Source: Erysipelothrix aquatica (lineage in GTDB: Bacteria; Bacillota_I; Bacilli_A; Erysipelotrichales; Erysipelotrichaceae). From it: a stretch of DNA of 47,379 bases. The notes under the pieces are model-generated. The model did no database searches and was not told the DNA's origin. It saw only the letters and a program-made list of their open reading frames with translations. The DNA is taken from NCBI RefSeq assembly GCF_009828775.2, contig NZ_WTSY02000016.1:1-47379 (forward strand). Direction: 5' to 3'. A program made the translations under genes and the position numbers. Shown piece by piece: positions 33,500 through 42,678 of the stretch; positions within the stretch are counted from its first letter, which is position 1; each line of letters starts with the position of its first letter.

Positions 33500-36118
33500 A
33501 TGAGAACATCACTAAAAAAAGTAACTTTATTTGTATTAAGCACAGCATTAGTAGTGTCAGTTATGTTTATGGGTGGTACTACAACTTCGATCAATGCTGA
33601 AGAAACAAAAAAATACACAACAACAGTTAATAGTGGTGATGTTCTGACAGAGAATGTAACACAAAGTGATGTGGGAAAAAAAGAACCGAGTGAAACTGAA
33701 GAAGCATTGAAAGAGAATTTCGAAGATAAAACAACGGAAATCGAGATATCAGTAGCGGAAACACCTAACGAAGAATCAGTATTAATTGAGGATTTAGAAG
33801 TGACTTCAGAAACGCGAGTTCTTAAAGAGAATGAAGTAATTGTGAGCTCGTATGATGAATTTCATGCATATGTTACGAATCGTGGTAATGGAATCTACGA
33901 TACTTACATCATGAACGATGACTTTCTGATTACTAAAGCGTTAACGGTACCATCAGGATATAGTTTTATTCTTGATGGTAAAGATCCAGTAACAAATGAG
34001 AATCACTCTTTAACAGCACCTGCTAACGACGACTTTTTTAATCTTGCGATTAAAGCACGAGATAATAAAGAGACAACGATGCATTTCAAAAATATGACCA
34101 TAACATCAAATGGTAAATATGGACTAATGTATTCATCCTATGAGAACACGACATTTATCTATGAAAATGTAAACTTTTACGGGACAACACTTGCTCAAAA
34201 TACAAAAGGAACAAGCATCTTGCATAATGTTTCGGCAACGATGGCATCACGATATGGACAAGAATTGATTCGATCGAAAACGATTATCTTTAGAGGAGAA
34301 ACACTCATAAGAGGGCTATCAAATAACAATAGTACAACGTTTAATACTGCGGATTCGAATCTAATCTTTGAAGAATATTCTCAAACGACAATTCAGACAG
34401 ACTATCGTGCAATTTATGCAAATTCAATCGTGATGAAACGAGGTGCGAACCTCGACATTGAAGTGATAGTTAATGAGGGCGCAAGTGCGTTGACAATCGT
34501 GAATGTCAAAGCACTTACGATTGAAAATGCATCATTAAATGTCATCATAGATGAGACTACGAGAACATCAGCAATTATTAGCGCGGACGAATTTGCTATG
34601 AATCACGCGAATGTGAATATAAAAGGTGGAATATCATGGCAACCCATAGTTGCTAAAAACAGAGTCCAAATTACAAATGAGTCACAAGTAATGATTGACA
34701 GTGTGTATGTATCGGGGGGGATCATTGACCAAACAGAATCAACAACTCCATATGATACGGGTATTCTTATCGAAAATTCCACAATTGTTGCGAATGTCGG
34801 TACAGCAACAGGTAATATTATTGCAGCTCGAAAAGATATAGTTATTAATGATTCGACACTCGAACTAAATGCAGATAAAATTGATAGAAATGCCATCAAT
34901 ACAGCTTCAAACCTAACGATAAATAGAAGCACAATTCTTGCAGACTCGGATAATCCTCGAATTGGAAGTGTTCTCGTTGGGAAAAAATTTACGGTGAATG
35001 ACTCAGATATTCTTGTGGATGCGGAAGGAAAAGTACCAACATCATCACGTTATTATATGATTACCGCAAAGGATGTAGAGTTTGTCAATGCTAGAATTGA
35101 GCTGTACCTGAATGATATGGAATATGTCGGTATCTTTGATGTTGCGAACAGCATCACGATTGCAGATGAAGGCATGAAACCAAGTTGGTTTGTGGCAGAA
35201 GCAAATCATAAAGTGGACCTCATTAATAAAGCAAAAACACCAATTATTGAAATCAACAGTCAACAAATCAACGTATGGAATGAAGTTAATGCAACAGGAA
35301 CACCCGATTACAAAATTTACAATTCTGATAATCGTATGGGAACCTTAAAATTCAGTATAAATAAAGATGGTTCAATCAAAATATACACAAATACGTTTGA
35401 AAACGAGAATGGTCTAATGGACATTAAAGCCGGAACATTTACGGAACATGCAATCTACGCGATAGGACATATCGCATTTAGCAATCAGGCTAACGATGAT
35501 TTATCGGTCCTCAATATTAAAACAAATCCTAATGCGGAAATTGTTTTGAACTACAATAAAACAGAGCAACTACAGGGAACTGCAGATGCTGATGGCCAAT
35601 ATTTCAGTAAACTTGACCAACCCCTTAGTGTCGATTACCATACAATCACAATTACCGATGGTCGTTTTCAAATAGTCGAAGTATTAGACTACACCATTTA
35701 TGGAAGTGTCGATCTCGTAAACTATCCAAGTTCAATCCAATTCGGTAGCATTGACATTAAAAATGCTGCAGGTACTCATCATCGCGATGAAGCAATGACA
35801 CTTCGAGTTGAAGATACGCGCTATGAGCGAACAGGTTGGAAATTGGAAGTCAGAGCAAAACAAGAAATGACAGATACCGCAGGTCGTGGATCGACACTCA
35901 ATAACAGTCTAATCTTCAAAAACAATTCAAGTCATAACGGCAATGCCATCACAAACAAGCCAATTGTTGTCTATGAAACACCAGATCAATATGATGCCGT
36001 GACAGAACTTCAATTTGATCAAGACCTTGGTGTCTTGCTTGAACTCACTGGAGCAAATGGAATTTACGCTAACGCAGGTTATACAGCAGAGTTAGAATGG
36101 ATCTTAACATTTAACTAG
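33500..36118 (+). CDS. Large WxL-domain surface protein with beta-helix
   Basis: An 872-residue exported protein. Signal peptide (about 1-33); acidic Thr/Glu-rich region (about 35-115); a long right-handed beta-helix region, pectate-lyase-like adhesive domain (about 115-500), rich in short strands such as LTIENASLNV and NDSTLELNAD; and a C-terminal WxL domain with two tryptophan motifs, GWKLEV (Trp780) and EWILTFN (Trp867). No LPXTG is present, so attachment should be non-covalent through WxL binding to peptidoglycan. AAAAGGAG lies before ATG. Probably an adhesin or binder of host polymers; no catalytic residues are obvious. Confidence 0.85.
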   Translation: MRTSLKKVTLFVLSTALVVSVMFMGGTTTSINAEETKKYTTTVNSGDVLTENVTQSDVGKKEPSETEEALKENFEDKTTEIEISVAETPNEESVLIEDLEVTSETRVLKENEVIVSSYDEFHAYVTNRGNGIYDTYIMNDDFLITKALTVPSGYSFILDGKDPVTNENHSLTAPANDDFFNLAIKARDNKETTMHFKNMTITSNGKYGLMYSSYENTTFIYENVNFYGTTLAQNTKGTSILHNVSATMASRYGQELIRSKTIIFRGETLIRGLSNNNSTTFNTADSNLIFEEYSQTTIQTDYRAIYANSIVMKRGANLDIEVIVNEGASALTIVNVKALTIENASLNVIIDETTRTSAIISADEFAMNHANVNIKGGISWQPIVAKNRVQITNESQVMIDSVYVSGGIIDQTESTTPYDTGILIENSTIVANVGTATGNIIAARKDIVINDSTLELNADKIDRNAINTASNLTINRSTILADSDNPRIGSVLVGKKFTVNDSDILVDAEGKVPTSSRYYMITAKDVEFVNARIELYLNDMEYVGIFDVANSITIADEGMKPSWFVAEANHKVDLINKAKTPIIEINSQQINVWNEVNATGTPDYKIYNSDNRMGTLKFSINKDGSIKIYTNTFENENGLMDIKAGTFTEHAIYAIGHIAFSNQANDDLSVLNIKTNPNAEIVLNYNKTEQLQGTADADGQYFSKLDQPLSVDYHTITITDGRFQIVEVLDYTIYGSVDLVNYPSSIQFGSIDIKNAAGTHHRDEAMTLRVEDTRYERTGWKLEVRAKQEMTDTAGRGSTLNNSLIFKNNSSHNGNAITNKPIVVYETPDQYDAVTELQFDQDLGVLLELTGANGIYANAGYTAELEWILTFN

Positions 36119-36150
36119 GTACAATCAACTTGTGAAAAATTGTTGTTTCA

Positions 36151-36204
36151 TTACAAATGCAAGTGTATTTGTAACAAAAGCCACAAAAGATATCACAAAT
36201 ATCT
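36151..36204. promoter_or_regulatory. Inverted repeats before the small WxL gene
   Basis: TTACAAAT/ATTTGTAA (36151-36158, 36167-36174) and AGATAT/ATATCT (36188-36193, 36199-36204) with no T-run. A TATAAT at 36204-36209 follows directly, so the small WxL gene may have its own regulated promoter. Confidence 0.45.
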
Positions 36205-36256
36205 ATAATTAAACTAGATTTAAATAACAAATATAAACATATAAGGAGAAAATGAA

Positions 36257-36943
36257 ATGAAAAAGAAATTATTGATTCCCGCACTAATTATGGCAATGAT
36301 GGTCCCGACTGCAGTTTTTGCAGACGGCAATGAAGCAACTAGAGCAACCTCGAATGTTGGTGTAGAATTCGTAGCAGAAACACCTACTGAACCAGTCAAG
36401 CCTGTTGATCCAACCGATCCAACGAAGCCATTAGAACCTGGGGATGGTGGTGAAGGAACTGGAAATGTTGGATTCCTTACCATTGACTATGTACCCAATA
36501 TTTCATTTGGTGAACAGAAACTAAACCGTAAAGTCACAACCATGAACTCAACGACTCAAAAACCATTCGTCCAAGTAACGGATGTTCGTGGAACAGGTCA
36601 AGGTTGGAACCTTCAGGCAAGTCTTGGTGAATTTACAAACGGAACACACACGCTTCCCAATGCAAAGCTAACACTTGAAAATGGTGCAGTAAAGACAGGT
36701 GATAGCGTCGATAAAAATGCACCCATCACATCAAACAAGATCGAACTTACATCAGGTAAAGATAGTGACTATGTTGATATCATGGGCGCACAAGCAGACC
36801 ACGGTATGGGTACATGGATTACAACATGGCTTGCACAAGACTCCAAGTCTAATGACAAAGTCACACTAAACCTTGATACGCGCGATGCCCGTGTTGGAAC
36901 ATACAACGCAACGGTAACTTGGAATCTCATCCAAACACCTTAA
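36257..36943 (+). CDS. Small WxL-domain surface protein
   Basis: A 228-residue protein that is almost only a WxL domain. Signal peptide cut after VFA (residue 22), a Pro-rich linker (about 42-63), then GFLTIDYVPNISFGEQ, VQVTDVRGTGQGWNLQ (Trp117) and the C-terminal TVTWNLIQTP (Trp222). WxL domains bind peptidoglycan non-covalently. AAGGAG lies before ATG. With the two preceding genes it makes a compact WxL locus (CscB-like role), and a strong terminator follows. Confidence 0.94.
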   Translation: MKKKLLIPALIMAMMVPTAVFADGNEATRATSNVGVEFVAETPTEPVKPVDPTDPTKPLEPGDGGEGTGNVGFLTIDYVPNISFGEQKLNRKVTTMNSTTQKPFVQVTDVRGTGQGWNLQASLGEFTNGTHTLPNAKLTLENGAVKTGDSVDKNAPITSNKIELTSGKDSDYVDIMGAQADHGMGTWITTWLAQDSKSNDKVTLNLDTRDARVGTYNATVTWNLIQTP

Positions 36944-36955
36944 TAACGACAAAGA

Positions 36956-36984
36956 AAAGCTACAGATCATCAATCTGTAGCTTT
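36956..36984. terminator. Bidirectional terminator
   Basis: Twelve-base stem AAAGCTACAGAT/ATCTGTAGCTTT with a 5-base loop, between the small WxL gene and the convergent EIID gene. Confidence 0.85.
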
Positions 36985-37032
36985 CTTATTTTTTAGTATT
37001 TTTGAAAGGAGAGTTTCTGAAATACTATGTTT

Positions 37033-37959
37033 TTAGTTTTTAGGTTTCTCTACACCGTAGTCATACCATTTTAGAAGTGGGTTATAGCCACCAGGGATTG
37101 CTTCGTTTGTTTCAGGGTTGATAGCTTTTGAATCACCAGCTAAGATACCTGTTGCAGTTCCACCAATTCCGATAACTAATAAGAGTACGATACATTTTGT
37201 AGGAGTCCAGTTACGTTTCTTAAGTAAGAAGTACATTAACATTGTTAAGAGTAATGGTAAGAGTTTTGGTAAGATTCCGTCCATAATTTTTTGAACGTTT
37301 GTTACCATGTCACCATCAACTACTGAGATACGAATTTGTGTTCCACCGAAGATAGAAACCATCGCACCAACAATGAATACCCCAAGGATACCAGCTGCTC
37401 GTGTAAATTCTTTAGCATTTTCTGTAAAGACATCGATTGCTTGTGCACCAAGACGGTATGACATGTTCATTAACCAGAAACGAAGTGCAAATTGTACCGC
37501 GTTAAAGATTAATAAGAACAAGATAGGACCCATAATCTGTCCACCAATTGCCATGTTAGCTGTGATACCAGCTGTAATAGGAACAAGTGTCATCCAGAAT
37601 AGAGCATCACCAATACCTCCAAGAGGACCCATTGCAGCAACACGTACGGCACGGATTGTTGGGATATCAGCTTTGTTTTGTTCTAAGTTAAGAACAATAC
37701 CCATAACAAATGTAACTAAGAATGGGTGAGTGTTGAAGAACTCAAGGTTATGCGTCATAGATGCTGAGAGGTCTTCTTTGTTTGTATGGATTTTTTCTAA
37801 TCCAGGAAGAATACCATAGAGCCATCCAGCTGCTTGCATACGCTCATAGTTAAATGATGCTTGCAAGAAGAGTGAACGCCAAACCATTTTGTTAAGAGTT
37901 TTCTTGTCCAGCGGTTGTGCTGGAGTTAAATCTTTGTAGTGTGTTACATTAGATTCCAT
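37033..37959 (-). CDS. PTS mannose-family EIID component
   Basis: A 308-residue membrane subunit of a mannose-family phosphotransferase transporter. Seen: the N-terminal helix LFLQASFNYERMQAAGW, VAAMGPLGGIGDALFW (family hallmark), and C-terminal hydrophobic segments; no signal peptide. ATG at 37959 lies within the end of the EIIC gene (11-base overlap) and has GGTGGAGGTG before it. It is the last gene of EIIB-EIIC-EIID and forms the channel with EIIC. Substrate probably an amino sugar, judging from the neighbours. Confidence 0.93.
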   Translation of the reverse strand: MESNVTHYKDLTPAQPLDKKTLNKMVWRSLFLQASFNYERMQAAGWLYGILPGLEKIHTNKEDLSASMTHNLEFFNTHPFLVTFVMGIVLNLEQNKADIPTIRAVRVAAMGPLGGIGDALFWMTLVPITAGITANMAIGGQIMGPILFLLIFNAVQFALRFWLMNMSYRLGAQAIDVFTENAKEFTRAAGILGVFIVGAMVSIFGGTQIRISVVDGDMVTNVQKIMDGILPKLLPLLLTMLMYFLLKKRNWTPTKCIVLLLVIGIGGTATGILAGDSKAINPETNEAIPGGYNPLLKWYDYGVEKPKN

Positions 37960-38761
37960 CTTCTTCACCTCCACCGAATGTTGCATTTTGTGTTAATTTA
38001 CGTAGTTTTGTATTTTGTTGGAAGTCATAGATAGCAATAGCGCCACCGATCATTGAAAGGATAAGCAATGCTGCTCCTGAAAGTCCAGGAACCATGTTGA
38101 CGATTGTAGCAAATGCGAAACCAAGGAAGAAGAATCCCCATAGTTCGCCAGATAGCATAATCTTCATCAAGATACCGAAACCAACATATTTCATCATACC
38201 ACCAGCAACATCAAGACCAGCCATTAACCAGCTAAGGTTATAGGAAGCTTCTGCTAATTGTTTACCGATAACTTGTCCTGATAACATTCCAAGTAAAACG
38301 ATAAATGCGAAGAGTGATCCTAAGATTGCCATTGAGATAATGTTAACGCGTGTAATTCCTGCTGGGTTTGCTTCTTCAGCCGCTTTATCAGCTAATGCCA
38401 TCATTGGTGACATTAATGTAAATGTCAATGTAACAGCATATTGTCCAAATAAAGCAAATGGAACAGCTAAACCAACAGCTGCATCAGGTGCCATGTTTGA
38501 TGAAATCGCAAACACAGTAGCCATGATACCACCGATAATTACGTTAGGTGGTTGTGCTCCACCAACTGGCATACTACCGATTGAAATCAATTGGTAAGTA
38601 CCACCAACAACCATTCCGGCCTTAATGTCTCCGAGAATAGCACCAACAATTGTACATAATACGATTGGTTGGTAGAGGGATTCTAGGAAACTAAATTGGT
38701 CGATCGCTGCGATAAATGTAACGATCATTACGAGAATGATTGGAATAATTCCAAAATCCAT
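37949..38761 (-). CDS. PTS mannose-family EIIC component
   Basis: A 270-residue polytopic membrane protein, EII-Sor type. Seen: AAIDQFSFLESLYQPIVL, GDIKAGMVVGGTYQLISIG and GGAQPPNVIIGGIMA, the standard signature of the sugar-binding channel. AAGGAGG lies before ATG. It begins 20 bases after EIIB and overlaps EIID, so all three are expressed together. Confidence 0.94.
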   Translation of the reverse strand: MDFGIIPIILVMIVTFIAAIDQFSFLESLYQPIVLCTIVGAILGDIKAGMVVGGTYQLISIGSMPVGGAQPPNVIIGGIMATVFAISSNMAPDAAVGLAVPFALFGQYAVTLTFTLMSPMMALADKAAEEANPAGITRVNIISMAILGSLFAFIVLLGMLSGQVIGKQLAEASYNLSWLMAGLDVAGGMMKYVGFGILMKIMLSGELWGFFFLGFAFATIVNMVPGLSGAALLILSMIGGAIAIYDFQQNTKLRKLTQNATFGGGEEDGI

Positions 38762-38781
38762 AATCTTTTCCTCCTTGAGTA

Positions 38782-39258
38782 TTATTTAAATAATTTTGCG
38801 ACGTCTTCTGTACCTTCTTGAGGAACGCGTCGAATTTCAAGCTCAACTCCAAGTTCTTGGAGACGTTTGAATGCAGCAACATCTTTGTCATCAACAGCGA
38901 CAACAGTTGCTACTTGGCGTTTCCCCTCCGCCATGTGCATGTTTCCGATGTTTACCTTTTTAATAGGTACACCGCCCTCAACAAGTGTTAAGACATCTTG
39001 AGGTGATTCGCAAATGATGAAAATCATTTGACGATCGGATGCTTTGTGAATTGTGTCAATTGTCTTTTGGAGTGACCAGTAACGTGTTTGTGCGTATCCT
39101 GGTGCTGCCATGTCCATGAGACCTTGACGCATTTTGTTGGTTGAAACTTCATCATTAGCAACTAACAGTAAGTTAGCACCAATAACTCCTGACCATTGTG
39201 TTGCGACTTGTCCGTGGATGAGACGATTGTCAATTCGAGTTAAAACGATATTTGGCAT
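38782..39258 (-). CDS. PTS mannose-family EIIB component
   Basis: A 158-residue cytosolic phosphotransfer subunit. The phosphorylated His15 lies in TRIDNRLIHGQV, and VNIGNMHMAEGK is typical of the sorbose/galactosamine subgroup. It passes phosphate from EIIA to the sugar. GGAGAG precedes ATG. First gene of the EIIB-EIIC-EIID operon, divergent from the AraC-type regulator. Confidence 0.94.
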   Translation of the reverse strand: MPNIVLTRIDNRLIHGQVATQWSGVIGANLLLVANDEVSTNKMRQGLMDMAAPGYAQTRYWSLQKTIDTIHKASDRQMIFIICESPQDVLTLVEGGVPIKKVNIGNMHMAEGKRQVATVVAVDDKDVAAFKRLQELGVELEIRRVPQEGTEDVAKLFK

Positions 39259-39290
39259 AATTCATGCTCTCCTTTCATACCCATAAGAGA

Positions 39291-39305
39291 TGTAAGCGCT
39301 CTTAT
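39291..39305. promoter_or_regulatory. Candidate CcpA cre site
   Basis: ATGTAAGCGCTCTTA matches the cre consensus WTGNAANCGNWNNCW at all fixed positions but one. It lies 33 bases before the EIIB start, next to a possible minus-strand -10 (TATAAG, 39302-39307), which fits glucose repression. Confidence 0.45.
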
Positions 39306-39412
39306 AGTGTAATATTACAATAGATAGGTACATTTTTATTTGCATTATTTTACATATCCTTTGCACTTTTGATTAATCGGCAGTAATTATTTAATGAAAA
39401 AGCACAATGTTG

Positions 39413-39418
39413 TATAAT
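39413..39418 (+). promoter_or_regulatory. -10 box of the AraC-type regulator gene
   Basis: TATAAT 34 bases before the regulator ATG; the -35 is poor, as expected of a weak or activated promoter. Confidence 0.5.
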
Positions 39419-39451
39419 AGAGCCATAGAGAGAAGTTTAGGTAGGTGAATT

Positions 39452-40675
39452 ATGTATTTAAAGACAACAAGTCCACAGTTTCTTAAATTTGGTTCGATTG
39501 CTGAAGAACCGTCAGAATATGTATCACATCGTAGGATTATTGAAGGAAAGAATCCAGACTATCTAGAAGTTAGTGAAGTGCCAATTCGTATCGAGTTATT
39601 AGAAGGTATTGCGATTTTGGTAGTTCAGGAAGAGTTTGGAAGCCGCGAACAATTTGTTATCCACCGTCCAATTATGTTGAAAGAGAACACACCGTATACG
39701 GTTATTCCCTTAACGCAAAGTGTCGTTGTGGATTTCTCGTATCAAACACCGATGGCTCAAGAGCTGAAGCGGATCGACTTGCCCAACCAATTGGCATATG
39801 AGCCGATTCGGCCAAAGTTTGCTGTTACGGATATTTATTCATATTATTATAGTGTAAAAGGGAAAGACTATCACTTTGATGGCGAATCCCATTATTTCTG
39901 GGAATTAACGTATGTGGATACGGGAGAGTTAGGAGTTGAAGTGGATGGAGTTGAGCACATTCTATCCAGCCAACAAATCATGCTTTATTTTCCAGGTCAA
40001 TTTCATAAACAATATATTCGAGGCGATAAATCGTCATCCTATCTCACAATTATGTTTGATATGAATATTCGTACAAAGGATATGGCGCATCTTAAAGATC
40101 GAATCATTGACTGTACTCCAGAGTTGTACCAATTGACTGATAAATTCATTCGTCACTCGACTATTATGGAATCGCATAATGTTCCCTATTCACGCGATCT
40201 GATGGTTTCTTATCTCCAAGAATTAGTAATTCTTCTGATTCAACTTGAGAATCAAGATCAAACAAAAGTCACGACCAACAATCCAATTCAAGAAAATTTT
40301 GAAAATGAGTTGATGAACGAAATTAGTACCTACATTCATAATAATATTTTCGAACCAATCTCGGTTGAAGATATCTGTGATCAGTTTTCAATTAGTCGCT
40401 CAACGTTACAAGGCATTTTTAAGAAGAATCTCAATATGCCACCCAAACAGTATATTAACGAGTTAAAAATGGCGAAAGCCCAGCACATGATTCTAGAAGA
40501 ACGCTATCCAATTACAGAAATTGCGTTAAAACTTGGATTTAGTTCGATCCATTATTTTTCGCGAAAATTCAAAAAACGCTTTGGTTTAGCACCCAGTGAA
40601 TTCTCACAATCTATATATAAAGAATCCATCGAATCAATTACAGAAGAAAATAAATCAGAGCAGAAAAAAAGCTGA
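39452..40675 (+). CDS. AraC-family regulator with extended N-terminus
   Basis: A 407-residue transcription regulator, longer than the usual 280-300. C-terminal double helix-turn-helix (about 285-390) with ISVEDICDQFSISRSTLQ and ITEIALKLGFSSIHYFSRKFKKRFGLAPSEF. A cupin-like sensor domain lies at about 130-215 (GELGVEVDGVEHIL, MLYFPGQFHKQY). An extra N-terminal domain of about 115 residues looks like a second beta-rich fold. GTAGGTGA precedes ATG. It lies between the two PTS/AgaS operons, facing away from EIIB, and probably senses their sugar. Confidence 0.9.
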   Translation: MYLKTTSPQFLKFGSIAEEPSEYVSHRRIIEGKNPDYLEVSEVPIRIELLEGIAILVVQEEFGSREQFVIHRPIMLKENTPYTVIPLTQSVVVDFSYQTPMAQELKRIDLPNQLAYEPIRPKFAVTDIYSYYYSVKGKDYHFDGESHYFWELTYVDTGELGVEVDGVEHILSSQQIMLYFPGQFHKQYIRGDKSSSYLTIMFDMNIRTKDMAHLKDRIIDCTPELYQLTDKFIRHSTIMESHNVPYSRDLMVSYLQELVILLIQLENQDQTKVTTNNPIQENFENELMNEISTYIHNNIFEPISVEDICDQFSISRSTLQGIFKKNLNMPPKQYINELKMAKAQHMILEERYPITEIALKLGFSSIHYFSRKFKKRFGLAPSEFSQSIYKESIESITEENKSEQKKS

Positions 40676-40700
40676 AGTCGTGAAGACTCCAGCCTTTTTA
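40664..40700. terminator. Bidirectional terminator
   Basis: Nine-base stem GCTGAAGTC/GACTCCAGC with one mismatch (G-T on the minus strand) and T-runs on both sides, between the convergent AraC and YajC-like genes. Confidence 0.8.
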
Positions 40701-40991
40701 TTAACGATCTAAAATATTAGTAATGCTATACATTGCAATTTCAACGACAGTATTATCACTGAGACGTACTTTTGCAAAGATTTTTTCATCATCGGTACTT
40801 ACAAGTTTCCCGACAAATCCTCCAGCGAATACAATTTCTACTCCTGGTTTTAATTCATTAAGAATATCAGGCATACGGCTGTGTTGCTGCTTAATCTTAC
40901 GCGCAGTTGTAATATAGTAAATGATTGCGAATGAAACTAAGAGCACTCCAACTGTTAAGCTTGAATATAAAACTACTGACATTGGTGTCAT
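40701..40991 (-). CDS. YajC-like protein in PTS operon
   Basis: A 96-residue protein with one N-terminal membrane span (about 5-27), a basic stretch TARKIKQQHSR, and the YajC-type domain LKPGVEIVFAGGFVGKLVS. Classical YajC is an accessory subunit of SecDF-YajC. Here it lies 11 bases after the EIIA gene, so it may be a PTS-dedicated paralogue; YajC-like genes are known in mannose-family PTS operons of Firmicutes. GGGAGG precedes ATG. Confidence 0.82.
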   Translation of the reverse strand: MTPMSVVLYSSLTVGVLLVSFAIIYYITTARKIKQQHSRMPDILNELKPGVEIVFAGGFVGKLVSTDDEKIFAKVRLSDNTVVEIAMYSITNILDR

Positions 40992-41002
40992 AGTTAGCCT
41001 CC

Positions 41003-41437
41003 CTAGATACCATCTCCATCAAAATCATCTTCTGATGTTTCTAAAACTAATTCAAAGAAATCAACTTGTGATGCTCCAGTTTCAACTAATGAACGTGAGA
41101 ACGTTTGAACTTCAACATCTCCCATACGCATTAGACTTGCTTCTAATAACATCGCTAAGTTTGTTCCTGTTAAGACTTCAATGTTACTGAATGAAGCAGA
41201 TAACATTGCGGATTCTTTAAAGGGTGTACCCCCTTTTAAATCTGTGAATACTAAGACCCCTTCGCCCGTATTAACACGTTCGATAGCTGCCTTTAAGTCT
41301 TCAGATAAAGTTTCCGGTGTTTTATCTTGGTTGAATGTTACAACCTCATATTGTTCTTGACGTCCAGCGATTAATTCGACTGCTGATGTTAAACCAGATG
41401 CAAATTCGCCGTGTCCTGTGACAACGATACCGATCAT
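41003..41437 (-). CDS. PTS mannose-family EIIA component
   Basis: A 144-residue cytosolic subunit that takes phosphate from HPr on His9 (VTGHGEFASG). VFTDLKGGTPF is the second hallmark. Its ATG overlaps the stop of agaS by one base (TAATG). With EIIB, EIIC and EIID of the other operon it completes the transporter, although the genes are split by the regulator. Confidence 0.94.
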   Translation of the reverse strand: MIGIVVTGHGEFASGLTSAVELIAGRQEQYEVVTFNQDKTPETLSEDLKAAIERVNTGEGVLVFTDLKGGTPFKESAMLSASFSNIEVLTGTNLAMLLEASLMRMGDVEVQTFSRSLVETGASQVDFFELVLETSEDDFDGDGI

Positions 41438-42612
41438 TATTTTGCGCCTCCATTATGATATGGATAAATGATAACTCCTTGAACAACACGGTTTACAAGT
41501 CCTGATGGCCATGGGTTGTCTGGTGATTTATTCAACTTGATTGATTGGTATAGTGAGAAGATTTGAGCATACATCACCATATTTAAACCAACAAGATCCA
41601 TATTCATAGTTTCATTATATTCGATGACTTCGTAGACATCAACTAAGTCTTTAATTTGTGAATCGTGGCGTGTATCGACAACCATAATTTTGTTGCCCGC
41701 ACGTTGTCCGCTCATTTCACGAATTAAGTCGATTTGATATTTACGAACATATTCTGCTTCTTTCATGTAGATAACAGTTAAAGTTTTGTCATTAACGATT
41801 GATTTTGGTCCATGACGGAAACCAAGTGGTGAGTTATGCATTGTTACTGTTTCACCAGCTGTAAGTTCTAGCATTTTTAATGCACTCTCTTGGGCAAAAC
41901 CGTTAAGGTCTGCATCTCCAAGATAAACGATACGGTCAAAATCAAAACTATCAACTGTATCTTTAACAATTTGGAAACGATCGGATTCGATATGTTTTCC
42001 AACACGAACAACTTCGTTAACTGCATCGGTGTAGCTCTCTAATTTATCAATGTTGAATGATAAGTAAGCTGCAAGGAACATATTTGAGAAGCTGCTGGTC
42101 ATTGCGAATGATTGGTCATTGGTTTCTTTTGGCAATTTGATTGAGTAGATGTTTTCATCATCACGCAATGCTAATTTACCTTCGTGGTTACATGTAATGA
42201 CTAAGTGTTTTGCATTTTTATTGACTTCGTTAACAACATCAACTGCAGCAATGGATTCTGGTGAGTTTCCTGAACGTCCAAATGATACAAGTAATGTAGG
42301 TCGTGTTGGATGAACATACACTTCAGGAGTCACTACAATGTTTGTAGTTGCAACTGATTTAAAGTTGCGTCCATAAGCTGCTTGAAGGATTGGTGCAAGT
42401 GAGTTTCCAACAAATTCACTAGTTCCAGCTCCTGTAAAAATAACATCAAAATCTTCTTGACCCGTAACTTGGTTAATAAACGCTTCAATTTCGGAACGTT
42501 TAGAAGTCACAATGTCTAAAGTCTTCAACCATGTTTCTGGTTGTTGTGCAATTTCATTTGCTGTATGGAAACCAGCAAGTGCTTCCCAATGGGCTTTATC
42601 TTGTTTAAACAT
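41437..42612 (-). CDS. agaS: AgaS-family sugar isomerase/deaminase
   Basis: A 391-residue protein of the AgaS family with two SIS domains, which acts on galactosamine 6-phosphate (deamination/isomerisation to tagatose 6-phosphate). Seen: GAGTSEFVGNSLAP, SFGRSGNSPESIAA, AMTSSFSNM, LGDADLNGFAQESALKMLELTAG and SPLGFRHGPKS. ATG at 42612 follows CGGAG; earlier in-frame ATGs lack a site. First gene of AgaS-EIIA-YajC. Substrate assignment by family and context only. Confidence 0.9.
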   Translation of the reverse strand: MFKQDKAHWEALAGFHTANEIAQQPETWLKTLDIVTSKRSEIEAFINQVTGQEDFDVIFTGAGTSEFVGNSLAPILQAAYGRNFKSVATTNIVVTPEVYVHPTRPTLLVSFGRSGNSPESIAAVDVVNEVNKNAKHLVITCNHEGKLALRDDENIYSIKLPKETNDQSFAMTSSFSNMFLAAYLSFNIDKLESYTDAVNEVVRVGKHIESDRFQIVKDTVDSFDFDRIVYLGDADLNGFAQESALKMLELTAGETVTMHNSPLGFRHGPKSIVNDKTLTVIYMKEAEYVRKYQIDLIREMSGQRAGNKIMVVDTRHDSQIKDLVDVYEVIEYNETMNMDLVGLNMVMYAQIFSLYQSIKLNKSPDNPWPSGLVNRVVQGVIIYPYHNGGAK

Positions 42613-42649
42613 ATACAAATCTCCGTTTCTTATATTTTTTATCATCTTC

Positions 42650-42678
42650 ATTATAGGATTGGAATGGGTGTGCCTCAA
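42650..42678 (-). promoter_or_regulatory. agaS promoter
   Basis: On the minus strand -35 TTGAGG (42673-42678), 17-base spacer, -10 TATAAT (42650-42655). Confidence 0.7.
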
